Notes: generated from the letters alone by a model not told the origin. A stretch of 64,000 nucleotides of DNA from Phycisphaerae bacterium (GCA_030428945.1 JAUIEC010000010.1:124001-188000), one strand, 5' to 3'. Counted from the stretch's first letter, positions 23,877 through 32,184 are shown. Numbers and translations: made by a program.

Positions 23877-24944
23877 ATGCAACCCCCGACCAATACTACG
23901 CTTCAGCGCATCGCTGACGAACTCAACCGGAACGCCGGCGTGCGCGACCGCAGTCCCGACTGGCCCGACCAGGAATGGCAACGGATCGCCGACGCCGGCC
24001 TCCTGCGAAGCATACTGCCCCCGGAGTTTTCCGGAATCGGTTCCAACTATGCCCGGATTCTCGATGGTTATCGGGCCGTCGCAGGCGGTTCCGTCGCCGT
24101 CGCACTGATCCTCACCCAGCGCGATTCCGCCGTCGACCTGATCGCACGCGGTTCCAGCCGCCACCTCCACACGCTCCTGCCCGCCCACGCCGCCGGCCAA
24201 CGCTGCACCAGCGTCGGGATCTCCCAGGTCACAACCTCCAAAGGCGCCAGCCGGCCCAAGCTACGCGCGGCCGAATCCGCCGACGGCTTCCGCCTCGACG
24301 GGCTCATGCCCTGGGTCTCCGGGGCACACGCCTGCCACGAAATCGTGACCGCCGCCGTACTCGACGACGGACGCCAGATCCTCGCGGCCGTCCCGGCCGA
24401 TGCCGCCGGCGTCCGGATCGACCCGCCCATGGAGTTGCTGGCCCTCGAAGCATCCGGAACCTGCGTGGTCCACTGCGAGGCGGTCGAGGTATCCAACGAC
24501 TGGATCATCAAGCCCCCGTCCGAAGCAGCGCTGACCGGGCGGGCCCCCGTCAAAGGACTGACGGTCACCGCCGTCGGGCTCGGCCTGTCCGATCGGATCG
24601 TGCTGGCGCTCGAGGACCTGCGGGCCCGGACCCCGGACGAGATCTGGGACCCGGTGGCGCCGCTGATCGCCCGCCAGGCCGAACTGGCCGCGGAATTCAC
24701 GCGTGCGGTGGAAACGGTGGCGAAGGGCACGCCGGTGGAGTCGACCCCGCTGCGGGTCCGGCTGAACGATCTGCTGACCCGCCTGGCGGTCGCACTGGTC
24801 AACGTCGGCAAGGGCAGCGGCTACGTCCGGGGGCAACTGCCCGAGCGTCTGCTGCGCGAGGCGATGTTCTTCCAGGTCTGGTCCTCCCCGGACCCGGTCC
24901 GGGCGGCCACGCTGCAACGGATCAGCGAAGACGTTCAGGTGTGA
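23877..24944 (+). CDS. Acyl-CoA dehydrogenase-like flavoprotein
   Basis: The 355-aa sequence follows the acyl-CoA dehydrogenase plan: an N-terminal helical region with WQRIADAGLLRSILPPEFSG, then SVAVALILTQRDSAVDLI. A middle beta domain carries GISQVTTSKGASRPKLRA, DGFRLDGLMPWVSGAHACHE and the like, and a shortened helical C-terminus ends the protein. The usual Glu base and FAD-binding tail cannot be confirmed, and the length is about 25 residues below typical. It may be a divergent dehydrogenase or monooxygenase relative. ATG 23877 begins the fold; the longer frame upstream is not supported by codon pattern. Confidence 0.75.
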   Translation: MQPPTNTTLQRIADELNRNAGVRDRSPDWPDQEWQRIADAGLLRSILPPEFSGIGSNYARILDGYRAVAGGSVAVALILTQRDSAVDLIARGSSRHLHTLLPAHAAGQRCTSVGISQVTTSKGASRPKLRAAESADGFRLDGLMPWVSGAHACHEIVTAAVLDDGRQILAAVPADAAGVRIDPPMELLALEASGTCVVHCEAVEVSNDWIIKPPSEAALTGRAPVKGLTVTAVGLGLSDRIVLALEDLRARTPDEIWDPVAPLIARQAELAAEFTRAVETVAKGTPVESTPLRVRLNDLLTRLAVALVNVGKGSGYVRGQLPERLLREAMFFQVWSSPDPVRAATLQRISEDVQV

Positions 24945-25014
24945 CGGACCGAACCGCGGGCAAGAGGGAGGCGGCGCGAATCCCGCGGGTGCTTCTCATT
25001 TCCGGGCAGGGTGG

Positions 25015-25020
25015 TATAAT
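25015..25020 (+). promoter_or_regulatory. Extended -10 of the tRNA promoter
   Basis: TGGTATAAT, a perfect -10 with the TG extension, 33 nt before the tRNA. The -35 is weak. Confidence 0.6.
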
Positions 25021-25052
25021 TCCGGGCTCGACCGGCCCGGCCGGTTGCGACC

Positions 25053-25127
25053 TGCTCACGTAGCTCAGCTGGTTTAGAGCGTGGGATTCATAACCCCAAG
25101 GTCGGTGGTTCGAGTCCACCCGTGAGC
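25053..25127 (+). tRNA. tRNA with CAT anticodon (Met, or Ile2 if modified)
   Basis: A 75-nt cloverleaf: acceptor GCTCACG pairs with CGTGAGC, discriminator A, D-arm GCTC/GAGC, anticodon CAT at 25088-25090, T-arm GGTGGTTCGAGTCCACC. The anticodon stem closes with one A-C mismatch next to the loop. The CCA end is not encoded. The first pair is G-C rather than the mismatch of an initiator, so it is an elongator-type Met or a lysidine-modified Ile2. Confidence 0.93.
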
Positions 25128-25333
25128 ATTCCTCCCTCGCTGCCGGCCGCCGCGGCTTCCGCGATCCACCCCCCCCGGTCTCGCACCCAAATCCGAGATT
25201 TTGGCCACTTTCCGTCGAAAACCCGGGATGATTGTCTGTCCGGGCCGAAGACATGGCAGAGGCCCGTGGGGCTGACGGCCGGCCGTGCGCCATGCGTGGC
25301 GTCGCCGGTGGTGGTTCAGAAGGAGTGCAGTCG

Positions 25334-26380
25334 ATGCGGAATCGAGTTCTGGCGCTGGTCGCCACGGCAATGCTGGGCTGGGCAGGGACGCCGATCCTGG
25401 CGGACGAGATCAAGGCGGCCGAGGAACTTCGGCCGGTCAAGCCCGCGGCCGAAAGCGGGCGGGCCTACACCAAGCCGGCGCCGCTGACGTTCGTGCGGAT
25501 TCGCGACGGCATGGGCGGATCGCCGGCGGCGCTGCAGGTGGCGATCGTCAAGTACGTGCCGGTCGATGGCAGTCGGCTGAGCGTGACCCTGTACGGGGCG
25601 GTGCATGTCGGCGACGAGGAATACTACCGGCGGCTGAACGGGCTCTTCCGGCAGCACGAGGCGCTGCTGTACGAACTGGCCAACGACCCCGAGGTGCTGC
25701 ATCAGCGGGACCGCGGCGAGCCTTCGATCCTGTCGATGCTGCAGATGGACATGGGCGAGACACTCGGACTGGCCGACCAGCTTGAAGAGATCGACTACAC
25801 CCGGCCGAACTTCGTGCACGCCGACATGCCGATGGATGAACTGTTCACCCACGCCCAGGAGCAGGGCGACGACGCCCTGACCGTCGCGGCCCAGACGCTG
25901 CTGGATGTCCAGCGGATGATGAACCGCGGCGATGATGCCTTCTCGGCCCTGATGGGCGGCAGCGACAGCGGCGCGGCCGGAGCGGACCCGCTGGCGGCGA
26001 TGCTCGGGATCGGGCAGGACCCGCTGGAACTCAAGCAGCAACTGGCGCGGCAACTGGTGCAGCAGACGCGGGACGGGATCCTCGAAGGGATCACGGTGCT
26101 GAACCGCTACCTGATCGCGGCCCGCAACGCCCGCTGCCTGGAAGTGCTCGACGAACAGATCAGGCAGGGCCGGCACGATCTCGGCATTTTCTACGGGGCC
26201 GGCCACAACCCGGACTTCCACCGGCGACTGATGGCCGATTACGGCCTGCGTCCGGTCGAGGTCACGTGGGTCGACGCGTGGGATCTGACCCAGGCCCCGC
26301 AGCGCAAGAAGCGCCCGGCCGACGAACTGAGCGACCAGGAACTGCTGATGAGCCTGATGCGACGGATGCTTGACGAATAG
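25334..26380 (+). CDS. TraB/GumN-type domain protein, secreted
   Basis: A signal peptide (VLALVATAMLGWAGTPILA) precedes the TraB-like domain. Landmarks are VTLYGAVHVGDEEYYRRL with the first conserved GxxH, HEALLYELAND with the conserved E-L pair, and near the end IFYGAGHNPDFHRRL, the second GxxH. The family includes TraB/PrgY pheromone-shutdown proteins and Tiki-type metalloproteases, so a proteolytic or binding role in the periplasm is possible. A 60-residue acidic insertion (DDALTVAAQTLLDVQRMMNR on) interrupts the domain. ATG 25334 is preceded by AAGGAG. Confidence 0.8.
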   Translation: MRNRVLALVATAMLGWAGTPILADEIKAAEELRPVKPAAESGRAYTKPAPLTFVRIRDGMGGSPAALQVAIVKYVPVDGSRLSVTLYGAVHVGDEEYYRRLNGLFRQHEALLYELANDPEVLHQRDRGEPSILSMLQMDMGETLGLADQLEEIDYTRPNFVHADMPMDELFTHAQEQGDDALTVAAQTLLDVQRMMNRGDDAFSALMGGSDSGAAGADPLAAMLGIGQDPLELKQQLARQLVQQTRDGILEGITVLNRYLIAARNARCLEVLDEQIRQGRHDLGIFYGAGHNPDFHRRLMADYGLRPVEVTWVDAWDLTQAPQRKKRPADELSDQELLMSLMRRMLDE

Positions 26381-26384
26381 CGGA

Positions 26385-26493
26385 AGGGAGCGAGGGAGCC
26401 AGGGAGCCAGGGAGCCAGGGAGCGAGGCCGGCTACGCGGCCGTGCTCACTTGTTTACTTGCTTACCTGCTTACCTGCTTACCTGCTTACTCGT
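26385..26493. repeat. GGGAGCCA octamers followed by TTACCTGC octamers
   Basis: Five GGGAGCSA units (26385-26425), then TTACTTGC and TTACCTGC units (26446-26490). It fills the gap between the convergent TraB-like and PTS-IIA genes and touches the PTS-IIA stop codon. Confidence 0.85.
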
Positions 26494-27177
26494 TCACTGT
26501 GCTTCGGCGTCCAGGAACAGGCGCAGTGCAGCTTCGTTGTCTTCGGCGTCGAACAGGCGGCGGGCGAGACCTTCCTTGAACATCAGCGACAGTTTCGCCA
26601 GCGTGTGCAGGTGCTGGCGGTCATCGTGACAGGTGACCAGCACGAAGATGTGGGTCAGGCCGCCGTCGGGGGCGGCGTACGGGATGCCCGCCTGCGAACG
26701 GGCCAGGGCGATCAGTGGCTCGGCCGTCGCGAACGGGAGCGGATGCCGCGGGTGCGGGATGGCGAGGCCGCCGGGCAGGGCGGTCGAGCCCAATTCTTCG
26801 CGCTCCTGCAGGCGGCCGATCAGTTCGTCGGGGTCGTAGACCAGGCCGGTGCGTTCGGCGACGGCGACGATTTCACGGGCGACCGAGGCGCGTGAGCGGG
26901 CCGAGAAGTGCAGTTCGATCGCATCGAGCGCGAGCATTCCGGAAAGCGGCACGGCGTCGGGCGAGGTGGCGGTCGCGAGGCTGGTGAGCTGCCGGGGGCT
27001 GAGCTGGGTGTGCATCTCGCGCTGCAGCCAGTCGAGCAGTTGGGCCCGGTTGAACCGCCACTGTCCCCCGACCTGCCTGCCGGGCAGACCGCCACGCGAG
27101 GCAAGACGCTCCAGCTCGCGGGCATCAATGCCGGTATGCCGGGCAAGCTCGGGCAGTGTCATGTTCTGGTAGGGCAT
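26494..27177 (-). CDS. Excisionase-type DNA-binding domain fused to a PTS EIIA (nitrogen/fructose type) domain
   Basis: Residues 1-55 form a MerR/excisionase-like wHTH: TLPELARHTGIDARELERL, then GGLPGRQVGGQWRFNRAQLLDWL. After a short linker, residues 80-225 form an EIIA-Ntr-like domain with the phosphoacceptor His in GLAIPHPRHPLPF. The fusion suggests a transcription regulator whose activity depends on phosphorylation by the PTS. A -10 element TACAAT at 27204-27209 on the minus strand lies directly against an octamer tract (27222-27262). Confidence 0.85.
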   Translation of the reverse strand: MPYQNMTLPELARHTGIDARELERLASRGGLPGRQVGGQWRFNRAQLLDWLQREMHTQLSPRQLTSLATATSPDAVPLSGMLALDAIELHFSARSRASVAREIVAVAERTGLVYDPDELIGRLQEREELGSTALPGGLAIPHPRHPLPFATAEPLIALARSQAGIPYAAPDGGLTHIFVLVTCHDDRQHLHTLAKLSLMFKEGLARRLFDAEDNEAALRLFLDAEAQ

Positions 27178-27203
27178 CTCGCGCCTCGCAACTCAAGCTC
27201 TTT

Positions 27204-27209
27204 ATTGTA
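27204..27209 (-). promoter_or_regulatory. -10 element of the PTS-IIA regulator gene
   Basis: TACAAT, 27 nt from the start codon. The -35 zone falls inside the octamer tract, with no clear hexamer. Confidence 0.4.
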
Positions 27210-27221
27210 TCAAAACCCCAG

Positions 27222-27262
27222 GGAGCAAGGGAGCGAGGGGGCGAGGGGGCGAGGGGGCGAGC
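27222..27262. repeat. Octamer tract GGGAGCRA / GGGGGCGA
   Basis: About five units, lying between the promoter of the PTS-IIA regulator and the 3' end of the isomerase gene. Confidence 0.85.
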
Positions 27263-27267
27263 CCGGC

Positions 27268-28050
27268 TTACCGGCGTCCGATGGTGGCCAGGTGTTCGAG
27301 GGAGCGTTCGATCCGGGCGCGGACCAGGTCGGGGGTTCGGTCTTCGTCGGCGATGCCTTCGATCTCGATCGTGCAGGGACCGTCGTAGCCGATCGTTTCG
27401 AGTGTCTGGTAGACGCGCGGGAAGTCGACCACGCCGCTGCCGAGTTCGGCGAAGTGCCGCACGCCGAAGCCGCCGGGGGTGTCCTTCATGTGGATCCCGG
27501 CGACCGCCTGCCCGAGGGTCCGCAGGTCTTCGACCGGATCGGGGGGCGACTCGTTGTAGAACAGGATGTTGGCCGGGTCGAAGTTGACCCGGGCGGACGG
27601 GTGATCGATGCGCGCCAGCGTCGCCCGGGCGACCGCGGTGTTGTGGAACAGGTCGGGGTGCGTCTCGAGCATCAGCGTGACGCCGTGGTCGGCCGCCAGT
27701 TCGGCCGCCGCGCGGAGCCTGCGGCAGGTCTCGTCGACCGGCAGCGTCGGCGGCGGGAAGGCCAGCAGCATCCGCGTGCAGTCGAACGCCTGCATCCGCC
27801 CGAGTTGCGGGCGGAACTGGGCCGGGACGTCGGGGTTCGCCAGGTCGAGTCGCCCCTGCAGACTGGTGGCCACCAGGCCGTGGCGCTGCAGCGCGTCGAG
27901 CCGGGCGGCCTGTTCCCCGTCATCGCGGGGCAGGTGGAACTCGACCAGTCGGACGCCGCAGGCCGCCACGTGGGCGGCCGCCAGGTCTTCGAACGGGCGA
28001 TAGCTCGCCAGCCGGATGGCGGTTTCGAGCGGTCGGGGCGTCGTCGGCAT
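27268..28050 (-). CDS. TIM-barrel sugar isomerase/epimerase (AP endonuclease 2 family fold)
   Basis: The 260-aa sequence shows the metal-site progression of this family: VTLMLETHPDLFHNTAVARA (Glu and His), VNFDPANILFY (Asp), GIHMKDTPGGFG (His) and a final TIEIEG (Glu). These form the typical E-D-H-E set for divalent metal catalysis. Members act on ketoses or inosose, so a role in carbohydrate catabolism is likely but the substrate is unknown. The ATG at 28050 is used since the barrel begins just after; the longer frame upstream overlaps another small gene. Confidence 0.85.
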   Translation of the reverse strand: MPTTPRPLETAIRLASYRPFEDLAAAHVAACGVRLVEFHLPRDDGEQAARLDALQRHGLVATSLQGRLDLANPDVPAQFRPQLGRMQAFDCTRMLLAFPPPTLPVDETCRRLRAAAELAADHGVTLMLETHPDLFHNTAVARATLARIDHPSARVNFDPANILFYNESPPDPVEDLRTLGQAVAGIHMKDTPGGFGVRHFAELGSGVVDFPRVYQTLETIGYDGPCTIEIEGIADEDRTPDLVRARIERSLEHLATIGRR

Positions 28051-28076
28051 GCGGCCGGTGGACCGGGGGCGCGGTC

Positions 28077-28232
28077 CTATTCCTGCAGGATGCGGGCGAT
28101 GATGAAGATCACGCCGCCGGCGGTGACGGTCGTCGAGAGGGCCGTCAGGTTGGCGGCGCAGGTGGCGGCCTGCAGCGTGATCATGCCGGTGGCGACGGCC
28201 AGCAGCCATTTCTTGGTAGCGTGCAGTTTCAT
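28077..28232 (-). CDS. Small exported or membrane protein (51 aa)
   Basis: Begins MKLHATKKWLLAVATGMITL, a basic N-terminus with a hydrophobic core, then QAATCAANLTALSTT, a possible processing or lipobox-like segment, and a second hydrophobic helix ending IIARILQE. The start is preceded by GAGGG at proper spacing. It lies 27 bp upstream of the isomerase, so the two may share a transcript. Many planctomycete genomes encode small signal-peptide proteins of this style; function unknown. Confidence 0.6.
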   Translation of the reverse strand: MKLHATKKWLLAVATGMITLQAATCAANLTALSTTVTAGGVIFIIARILQE

Positions 28233-28337
28233 GCGTTACCCTCTGAAGGAACAGCAAAGGATGCGTGGACGGAACTATCGCCGCCCGGCCGGGGAGCGTC
28301 AACCGGCGCGGGGCGCGTGGTGCCTGGAGTGATTGCG

Positions 28338-29537
28338 ATGGAGAGTCGGGCCCTGCCGCGGTCGCTGCGGGTGATCGTGACGGCGTACCTGCTGGCGGCC
28401 GGTCTGTGCGGTCAGCAGTCCGAGGCGGAGGCCCTGCCGCCGGCGCCGACGGACCTGCGGGCGTACCTGGAATCGGTCAACGACCGGACCGAGGCGCTCA
28501 AGGCGGTCTCGTACCGGCTGCGGATCTGGGATCGGCAGCCGGACGTCGGGTACCTGCCGATCGTGGCCGAAGTGATCAGCGAGAAGGTGCCCGGCAGACT
28601 GCCGCGGCTGAAGGTGGATGCGCATGCGGCCGACGATGCGGGCCGCTGGCACAACATGGTGGTGCACGACGGCGAGACGTTCGACCAGCTTGACTGGAAC
28701 ACCCGGCGGGTGGTGCGGACGCCGACCGAGTTCCTGAGTCGGCGGTTGCAGCGGATTCGTCCGCAGTTGTGGCTGGCGGAGTTCACGCTGGAAGATCCGT
28801 TCGACGACGAGGTGCAGGCGGCGAGTCTGCGGCACGAGGGGCGGCAGGAGGTCGCGGGGGTTCCGTGCGAGGTGGTGCTGGTGGAGTACCGGCAGCGGGA
28901 GCGTGCCCGCTGGTGGTTCGGGGTGCGTGACGGTCTGCCGCGGCGGGTGGAGCGCCTGCGGCGGAGCAGCGTGCGGGTCTACGAGATCAGCGACCTGCGT
29001 CCGATGGTGGTGATTCCTCCCGGCACGTTCGAGTACACGCTGCCGCCCGGGTTCGACGTGCGTGATGTGCGGCGCCCGGATGCGCCGGCCCACAAGCGGA
29101 TCCCGGCGATGCTGGAGGTTGGTCGCGAGGCGCCGCGCTTCGAGTTGACCGCCAGCAACGGGCAGACGGTCAGCCGCCGCGACCTGCGGGGGTCGGTGGT
29201 GGTGCTGCATTTCTGGAACGCGTGGTCGCCGCCCGCCTCGGCGGAGGTGCCGAAGTTCCGGACCCTGCAGCAGCGGTGGGGGGCCGAGGGCGTGGCGTTC
29301 TACGGGGTGAGCTGCTACGAGGATCCCGGGAAGGACGCGGGGGCGGCGTTTCAGCGGCTGCAACCGGGGTATCCGCTGCTGCTGGCGGGGGACGACCTGG
29401 CGGGTCGCTGCCGGGTGCCGGGGGTTCCGGCGTGGCTGGTGATTGATCCGGCGGGCCGGGTCGAGGACTGCGGGATCGGCCCGGCGGACGAGGCCCGGAT
29501 CGAGCGGGCGATTCGGGCGGGTCTGGCGGAGCGTTAG
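28338..29537 (+). CDS. Secreted protein with a TlpA/thioredoxin-like domain lacking the active-site cysteines
   Basis: After a signal peptide, residues 25-240 form a beta-rich domain resembling LolA/DUF2092-type lipoprotein-carrier folds (WDRQPDVGYLPIVAEVI, YEISDLRPMVVIPPGTFEY). From about residue 265 a thioredoxin/TlpA-like domain starts (GREAPRFELTASNGQTVSRR). The active site normally WCPPC reads WNAWSPPASAEVP, so both cysteines are lost, while the cis-Pro region VPGVPAWLVIDPAG is kept. Disulfide chemistry is therefore not expected; it may bind partners or act as a scaffold. It is divergent from the small exported protein. Confidence 0.75.
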   Translation: MESRALPRSLRVIVTAYLLAAGLCGQQSEAEALPPAPTDLRAYLESVNDRTEALKAVSYRLRIWDRQPDVGYLPIVAEVISEKVPGRLPRLKVDAHAADDAGRWHNMVVHDGETFDQLDWNTRRVVRTPTEFLSRRLQRIRPQLWLAEFTLEDPFDDEVQAASLRHEGRQEVAGVPCEVVLVEYRQRERARWWFGVRDGLPRRVERLRRSSVRVYEISDLRPMVVIPPGTFEYTLPPGFDVRDVRRPDAPAHKRIPAMLEVGREAPRFELTASNGQTVSRRDLRGSVVVLHFWNAWSPPASAEVPKFRTLQQRWGAEGVAFYGVSCYEDPGKDAGAAFQRLQPGYPLLLAGDDLAGRCRVPGVPAWLVIDPAGRVEDCGIGPADEARIERAIRAGLAER

Positions 29538-29559
29538 GGGCTTCGGCGATCGAAGCGGG

Positions 29560-29587
29560 TTGCAGATTCCGGCCTGGTTGGTACGAT
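29560..29587 (+). promoter_or_regulatory. Probable promoter of rpsU-rsfS
   Basis: -35 TTGCAG (29560-29565), 16-nt spacer, -10 TACGAT (29582-29587), 70 nt before the rpsU ATG. Confidence 0.4.
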
Positions 29588-29657
29588 ATTCGGTTCGCAT
29601 GGGTGTCCGGCGGCGGGCCGGCCCCTCGCACCGCATGGAAACTGGCAGGAAGGCCGT

Positions 29658-29843
29658 ATGATCCGGGTGAAGGTACGCAGCAACGAGACGATCGAGCAGA
29701 TGGTCCGTCGCTTCAAGAAGCTCTGTGAGAAGGAAGGGCTGACGCGCGACATCAAGCGCACCAGCTACTACGAGAAGCCGTCCGAGCGTCGTCGTCGCAA
29801 GATGCGCAAGAGCCTCAAGCGGATCGCCCGCGAACAGTTCTAG
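29658..29843 (+). CDS. rpsU: 30S ribosomal protein S21
   Basis: The small basic S21 protein of the 30S platform, important for initiation on natural mRNAs. The 61-aa sequence has the family pattern: VKVRSNETIEQMVRRFKKLC, then EGLTRDIKRTSYYEKPSERR and a C-terminal RRKMRKSLKR. Length is at the short bacterial norm. It is followed 41 nt later by rsfS, so both ribosome-related genes probably form an operon. Confidence 0.93.
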   Translation: MIRVKVRSNETIEQMVRRFKKLCEKEGLTRDIKRTSYYEKPSERRRRKMRKSLKRIAREQF

Positions 29844-29884
29844 GCCTGTGTGCCGGGCCGGGCGCTGCGCCTGGCCGGAGACCG

Positions 29885-30274
29885 ATGTCCACTTCCCCAG
29901 ACCCGACGCTGCAGTTCACCCTGGACGCAGCCCGGATTGCCTCGGAACTGCACGTGGCCGACGTGGTCGTGCTGGACCTGCGCGGCCTGACGAGCCTGGC
30001 TGATTTCTTCGTGATCGGCACCGGCACGTCCGACCGGCAGATGCACGCGGTCGTGCACGAGTTGAAGATGCACGCCAAGACCATCGAGCGGACACCCCTG
30101 CGGGTCTCCGATTCGGGTTCGAGCAGTTGGATCCTGGCCGACTACGTTGACGTGGTCGTGCACCTGTTCGACCCGACCCACCGCGAGTACTACGACCTGG
30201 AAGGCCTGTGGGGGCACGCCCCGACGCTCGACTGGCAGGCCGCCCTGGGCCGCACCCCCGAATCGGCCGAGTAG
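29885..30274 (+). CDS. rsfS: Ribosomal silencing factor RsfS
   Basis: Binds uL14 and blocks subunit joining in starvation. The 129-aa protein has the diagnostic segments VADVVVLDLRGLTSLADFFV and GTGTSDRQMHAVVHELKM, followed by SGSSSWILADYVDVVVHLFD and REYYDLEGLWG. Many genomes keep rsfS near obg, nadD or proA; here it is paired with rpsU instead. The adjacent AbiE pair downstream is on the other strand. Confidence 0.93.
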   Translation: MSTSPDPTLQFTLDAARIASELHVADVVVLDLRGLTSLADFFVIGTGTSDRQMHAVVHELKMHAKTIERTPLRVSDSGSSSWILADYVDVVVHLFDPTHREYYDLEGLWGHAPTLDWQAALGRTPESAE

Positions 30275-30459
30275 TCGACGTCCAGATAAAATCTGCATTT
30301 GAGACGAGTGGGTTGCGGAATCTCTGCAAATCCACCACGAAGTGGCTGAAAATACGCCACTGGCGCCGGGTCAATTCGTGACGTCGCGCCCAGACCTGCA
30401 AGCAAGCAACGCGGCCCCCCGATCTCTGACGCTGAAGTCCTGTCCACTTGCACCCGCGT

Positions 30460-31335
30460 TCAACCTCCCAGCCCATTCGTGTTCCAATAGGCCGCAACGA
30501 CGGCGAACGCATCCGCCGCGGTGTTCGGAACAAGACCCGCCTCTGCCGCCATCGCGGGGAACTCCGCTTCCCAGGCCTCGGGTGGTGGCGGAAGTTCCTC
30601 GGGCCAGGCGTGCCCGGCGCGTTGTTTGAAGGTCCGGTGCAAGGCTTCCCGCACCGCGTCGGGGTCGAGCCTGCCGCGTTCGATCAGGAGCACCAGGTCA
30701 ACGAGATCACGCGAGCGCGTATTGACGCGGTCTGACCACGGGAACGTGTACGCGTGGATCTTCTCTGCGAACTGCTGGGCCTTCGGGATCGCCTGCGCCT
30801 GCGCCGGTGAGAGGCCCGCGAAACCCAGCAGGTCGTCGCCGACGAGCGATTCCGTCTCTCCGATGACGGCGTCGCCGAAGCCGATATCGATATGGAATCG
30901 CGCGAAGTCCCGTCCGGCCAGGCGCGCGATCACGGGGAACACCCCGCCCCCTCCGGGCGCGACGGTGATTTCGCTCCGGGCCGGCTGGATGATGAACTCG
31001 AAGGAGTCGCCGAGGTCGGTTGCGGCGGCAGACTGGAGTTCTTCGTGAACCTCCTCCAGCCGTTCCTGCATGAGGCTCGGATCCACGGCGTCCCCGATGG
31101 TGAGGTCAACGTCGCGTGTTGTCCTGGCTTTCGGTCGGAAGCGGAGCTCCATCGCATAGCCGCCTTTGAGCAGCCACGGTGGGGCGTCCCCCGTGAACAG
31201 GCGCGCCAGCAGACGCTCGATCGCGACCTTGAGACGCAGCCCCTGAATCTGGACCCTGCGGTGCGCCGCTGTTGAGCGGAGGCGCGCTTCGAGCGCCTGG
31301 CGGAACGCCGCGGCGTTGGGGTAGCGCTCGCTCAA
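30460..31335 (-). CDS. abiEii: AbiEii-type nucleotidyltransferase toxin
   Basis: The toxin of a type IV toxin-antitoxin system linked to phage abortive infection. The DUF1814/AbiEii nucleotidyltransferase core shows WLLKGGYAMELRF (GG and Glu), ARTTRDVDLTIGD (the DxD catalytic pair), then a C-terminal part with PKAQQFAEKIHAYTFPWS and RSRDLVDLVLLIERGR, which hold the conserved Lys and Asp motifs. It starts at TTG immediately after the antitoxin stop (TAATTG), so translation is coupled. Length is normal and the motifs are intact, so it is likely functional. Confidence 0.88.
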   Translation of the reverse strand: MSERYPNAAAFRQALEARLRSTAAHRRVQIQGLRLKVAIERLLARLFTGDAPPWLLKGGYAMELRFRPKARTTRDVDLTIGDAVDPSLMQERLEEVHEELQSAAATDLGDSFEFIIQPARSEITVAPGGGGVFPVIARLAGRDFARFHIDIGFGDAVIGETESLVGDDLLGFAGLSPAQAQAIPKAQQFAEKIHAYTFPWSDRVNTRSRDLVDLVLLIERGRLDPDAVREALHRTFKQRAGHAWPEELPPPPEAWEAEFPAMAAEAGLVPNTAADAFAVVAAYWNTNGLGG

Positions 31336-31941
31336 TTACACTCCCCCGTTGCGGGGTTGCTTTCTGTGGGCTGACCGGCTCCTGGAGAGAAGCGGCGAGG
31401 TATCAGACTTGCGTACGAGCCCTCGGCGCTGCGCGTCCGTGACGGCCTGCTCGAACTGCTCTCGCGGCATGCTCGGATCGGTGGCGAGATCTTCCAGCGT
31501 CCGCCGAGGCGTCGTGGCCCAGAACACATCGAACTCGCGGCGGTCTCGCTTCTCAAGCGAAGCCTTGTGCAGGACGCATCCCTTCGGCGGGCGCTTCCGG
31601 AAGGACTTCGGCACGGTCATGTGGACGCTCGTCGGGATGAACTCGGCGAGGTCGTAGAGCGCCAGCGCGGTCTTGTGGGAGAACACCGCCTGGGGCTGGT
31701 CGTCCCGTCCCCGGCTCCAGAACCACAGACGGATCAGGTCGTCGTGTTCGGTCAAAGGGAGCGTCGGAATGCGGTACAGCCCCCGCCCCGCCCGCTCGAA
31801 GTTCCCCCGGGACAGGTGGTAGCTCAGGTGGGGGTAGGCGTACCCCTTTCCGTCGGCCTGAGAGGCCGTAAAGTACCCTCCCTGGGACGCCGCGAGAGCG
31901 GTCAGGGAGCGGAGAGCTGCTTTGGTGTCCCGGTATTTCAT
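31336..31941 (-). CDS. abiEi: AbiEi-type antitoxin and autorepressor
   Basis: A 201-aa protein with an N-terminal winged helix (LTALAASQGGYFTASQADG, then YPHLSYHLSRGNFERAGRGLYRIP) and the AbiEi C-terminal domain (FSHKTALALYDLAEFIP, HMTVPKSFRKRPPKGC, TPRRTLEDLATDPSMPRE). In characterised AbiE systems this protein represses its own operon by binding inverted repeats. A 9-bp inverted repeat lies 8 nt upstream of the ATG at 31941. The longer frame upstream would translate through that operator and is rejected. Confidence 0.87.
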   Translation of the reverse strand: MKYRDTKAALRSLTALAASQGGYFTASQADGKGYAYPHLSYHLSRGNFERAGRGLYRIPTLPLTEHDDLIRLWFWSRGRDDQPQAVFSHKTALALYDLAEFIPTSVHMTVPKSFRKRPPKGCVLHKASLEKRDRREFDVFWATTPRRTLEDLATDPSMPREQFEQAVTDAQRRGLVRKSDTSPLLSRSRSAHRKQPRNGGV

Positions 31942-31948
31942 TGCGCAG

Positions 31949-31969
31949 ACCTTCAAAGATTTTGAAGGT
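31949..31969. promoter_or_regulatory. Probable AbiEi operator
   Basis: ACCTTCAAA, GAT, TTTGAAGGT: perfect 9-bp arms. It overlaps the ribosome-binding site and the -10 of the operon, so occupancy would block expression. Confidence 0.7.
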
Positions 31970-31995
31970 TTATGCAAAAATCCCCGTGGCGTCAA
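31967..31995 (-). promoter_or_regulatory. Probable abiE promoter
   Basis: -35 TTGACG, 17-nt spacer, -10 TAAACC (weak), ending within the operator. The rest of the gap 31996-32147 shows nothing recognisable. Confidence 0.5.
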
Positions 31996-32147
31996 GTCGT
32001 TTGGATCCACTGCTGATGAACCGATGAGCCGGGACCGGCACTTGTGCCCGGCTCAGCGCCCTCGGGCGGGACGCGGGTGGCGATCGATGTGAAGGCCGTG
32101 CCGGTCGCGATGCTCGGCCAGCCGTGGGCCGCCTGATCCGGTCGGAG

Positions 32148-32184
32148 AAACAAAGAACGACCGCCGGCGGGGGCCGACGGTCGC
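32148..32184 (-). terminator. Intrinsic terminator of the small coiled-coil gene
   Basis: A GC-rich stem (GACCGCCGGC against GCCGACGGTC, with mismatches) at 32159-32182. On the minus strand it is followed by TTCTTTGTTT. Confidence 0.7.
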
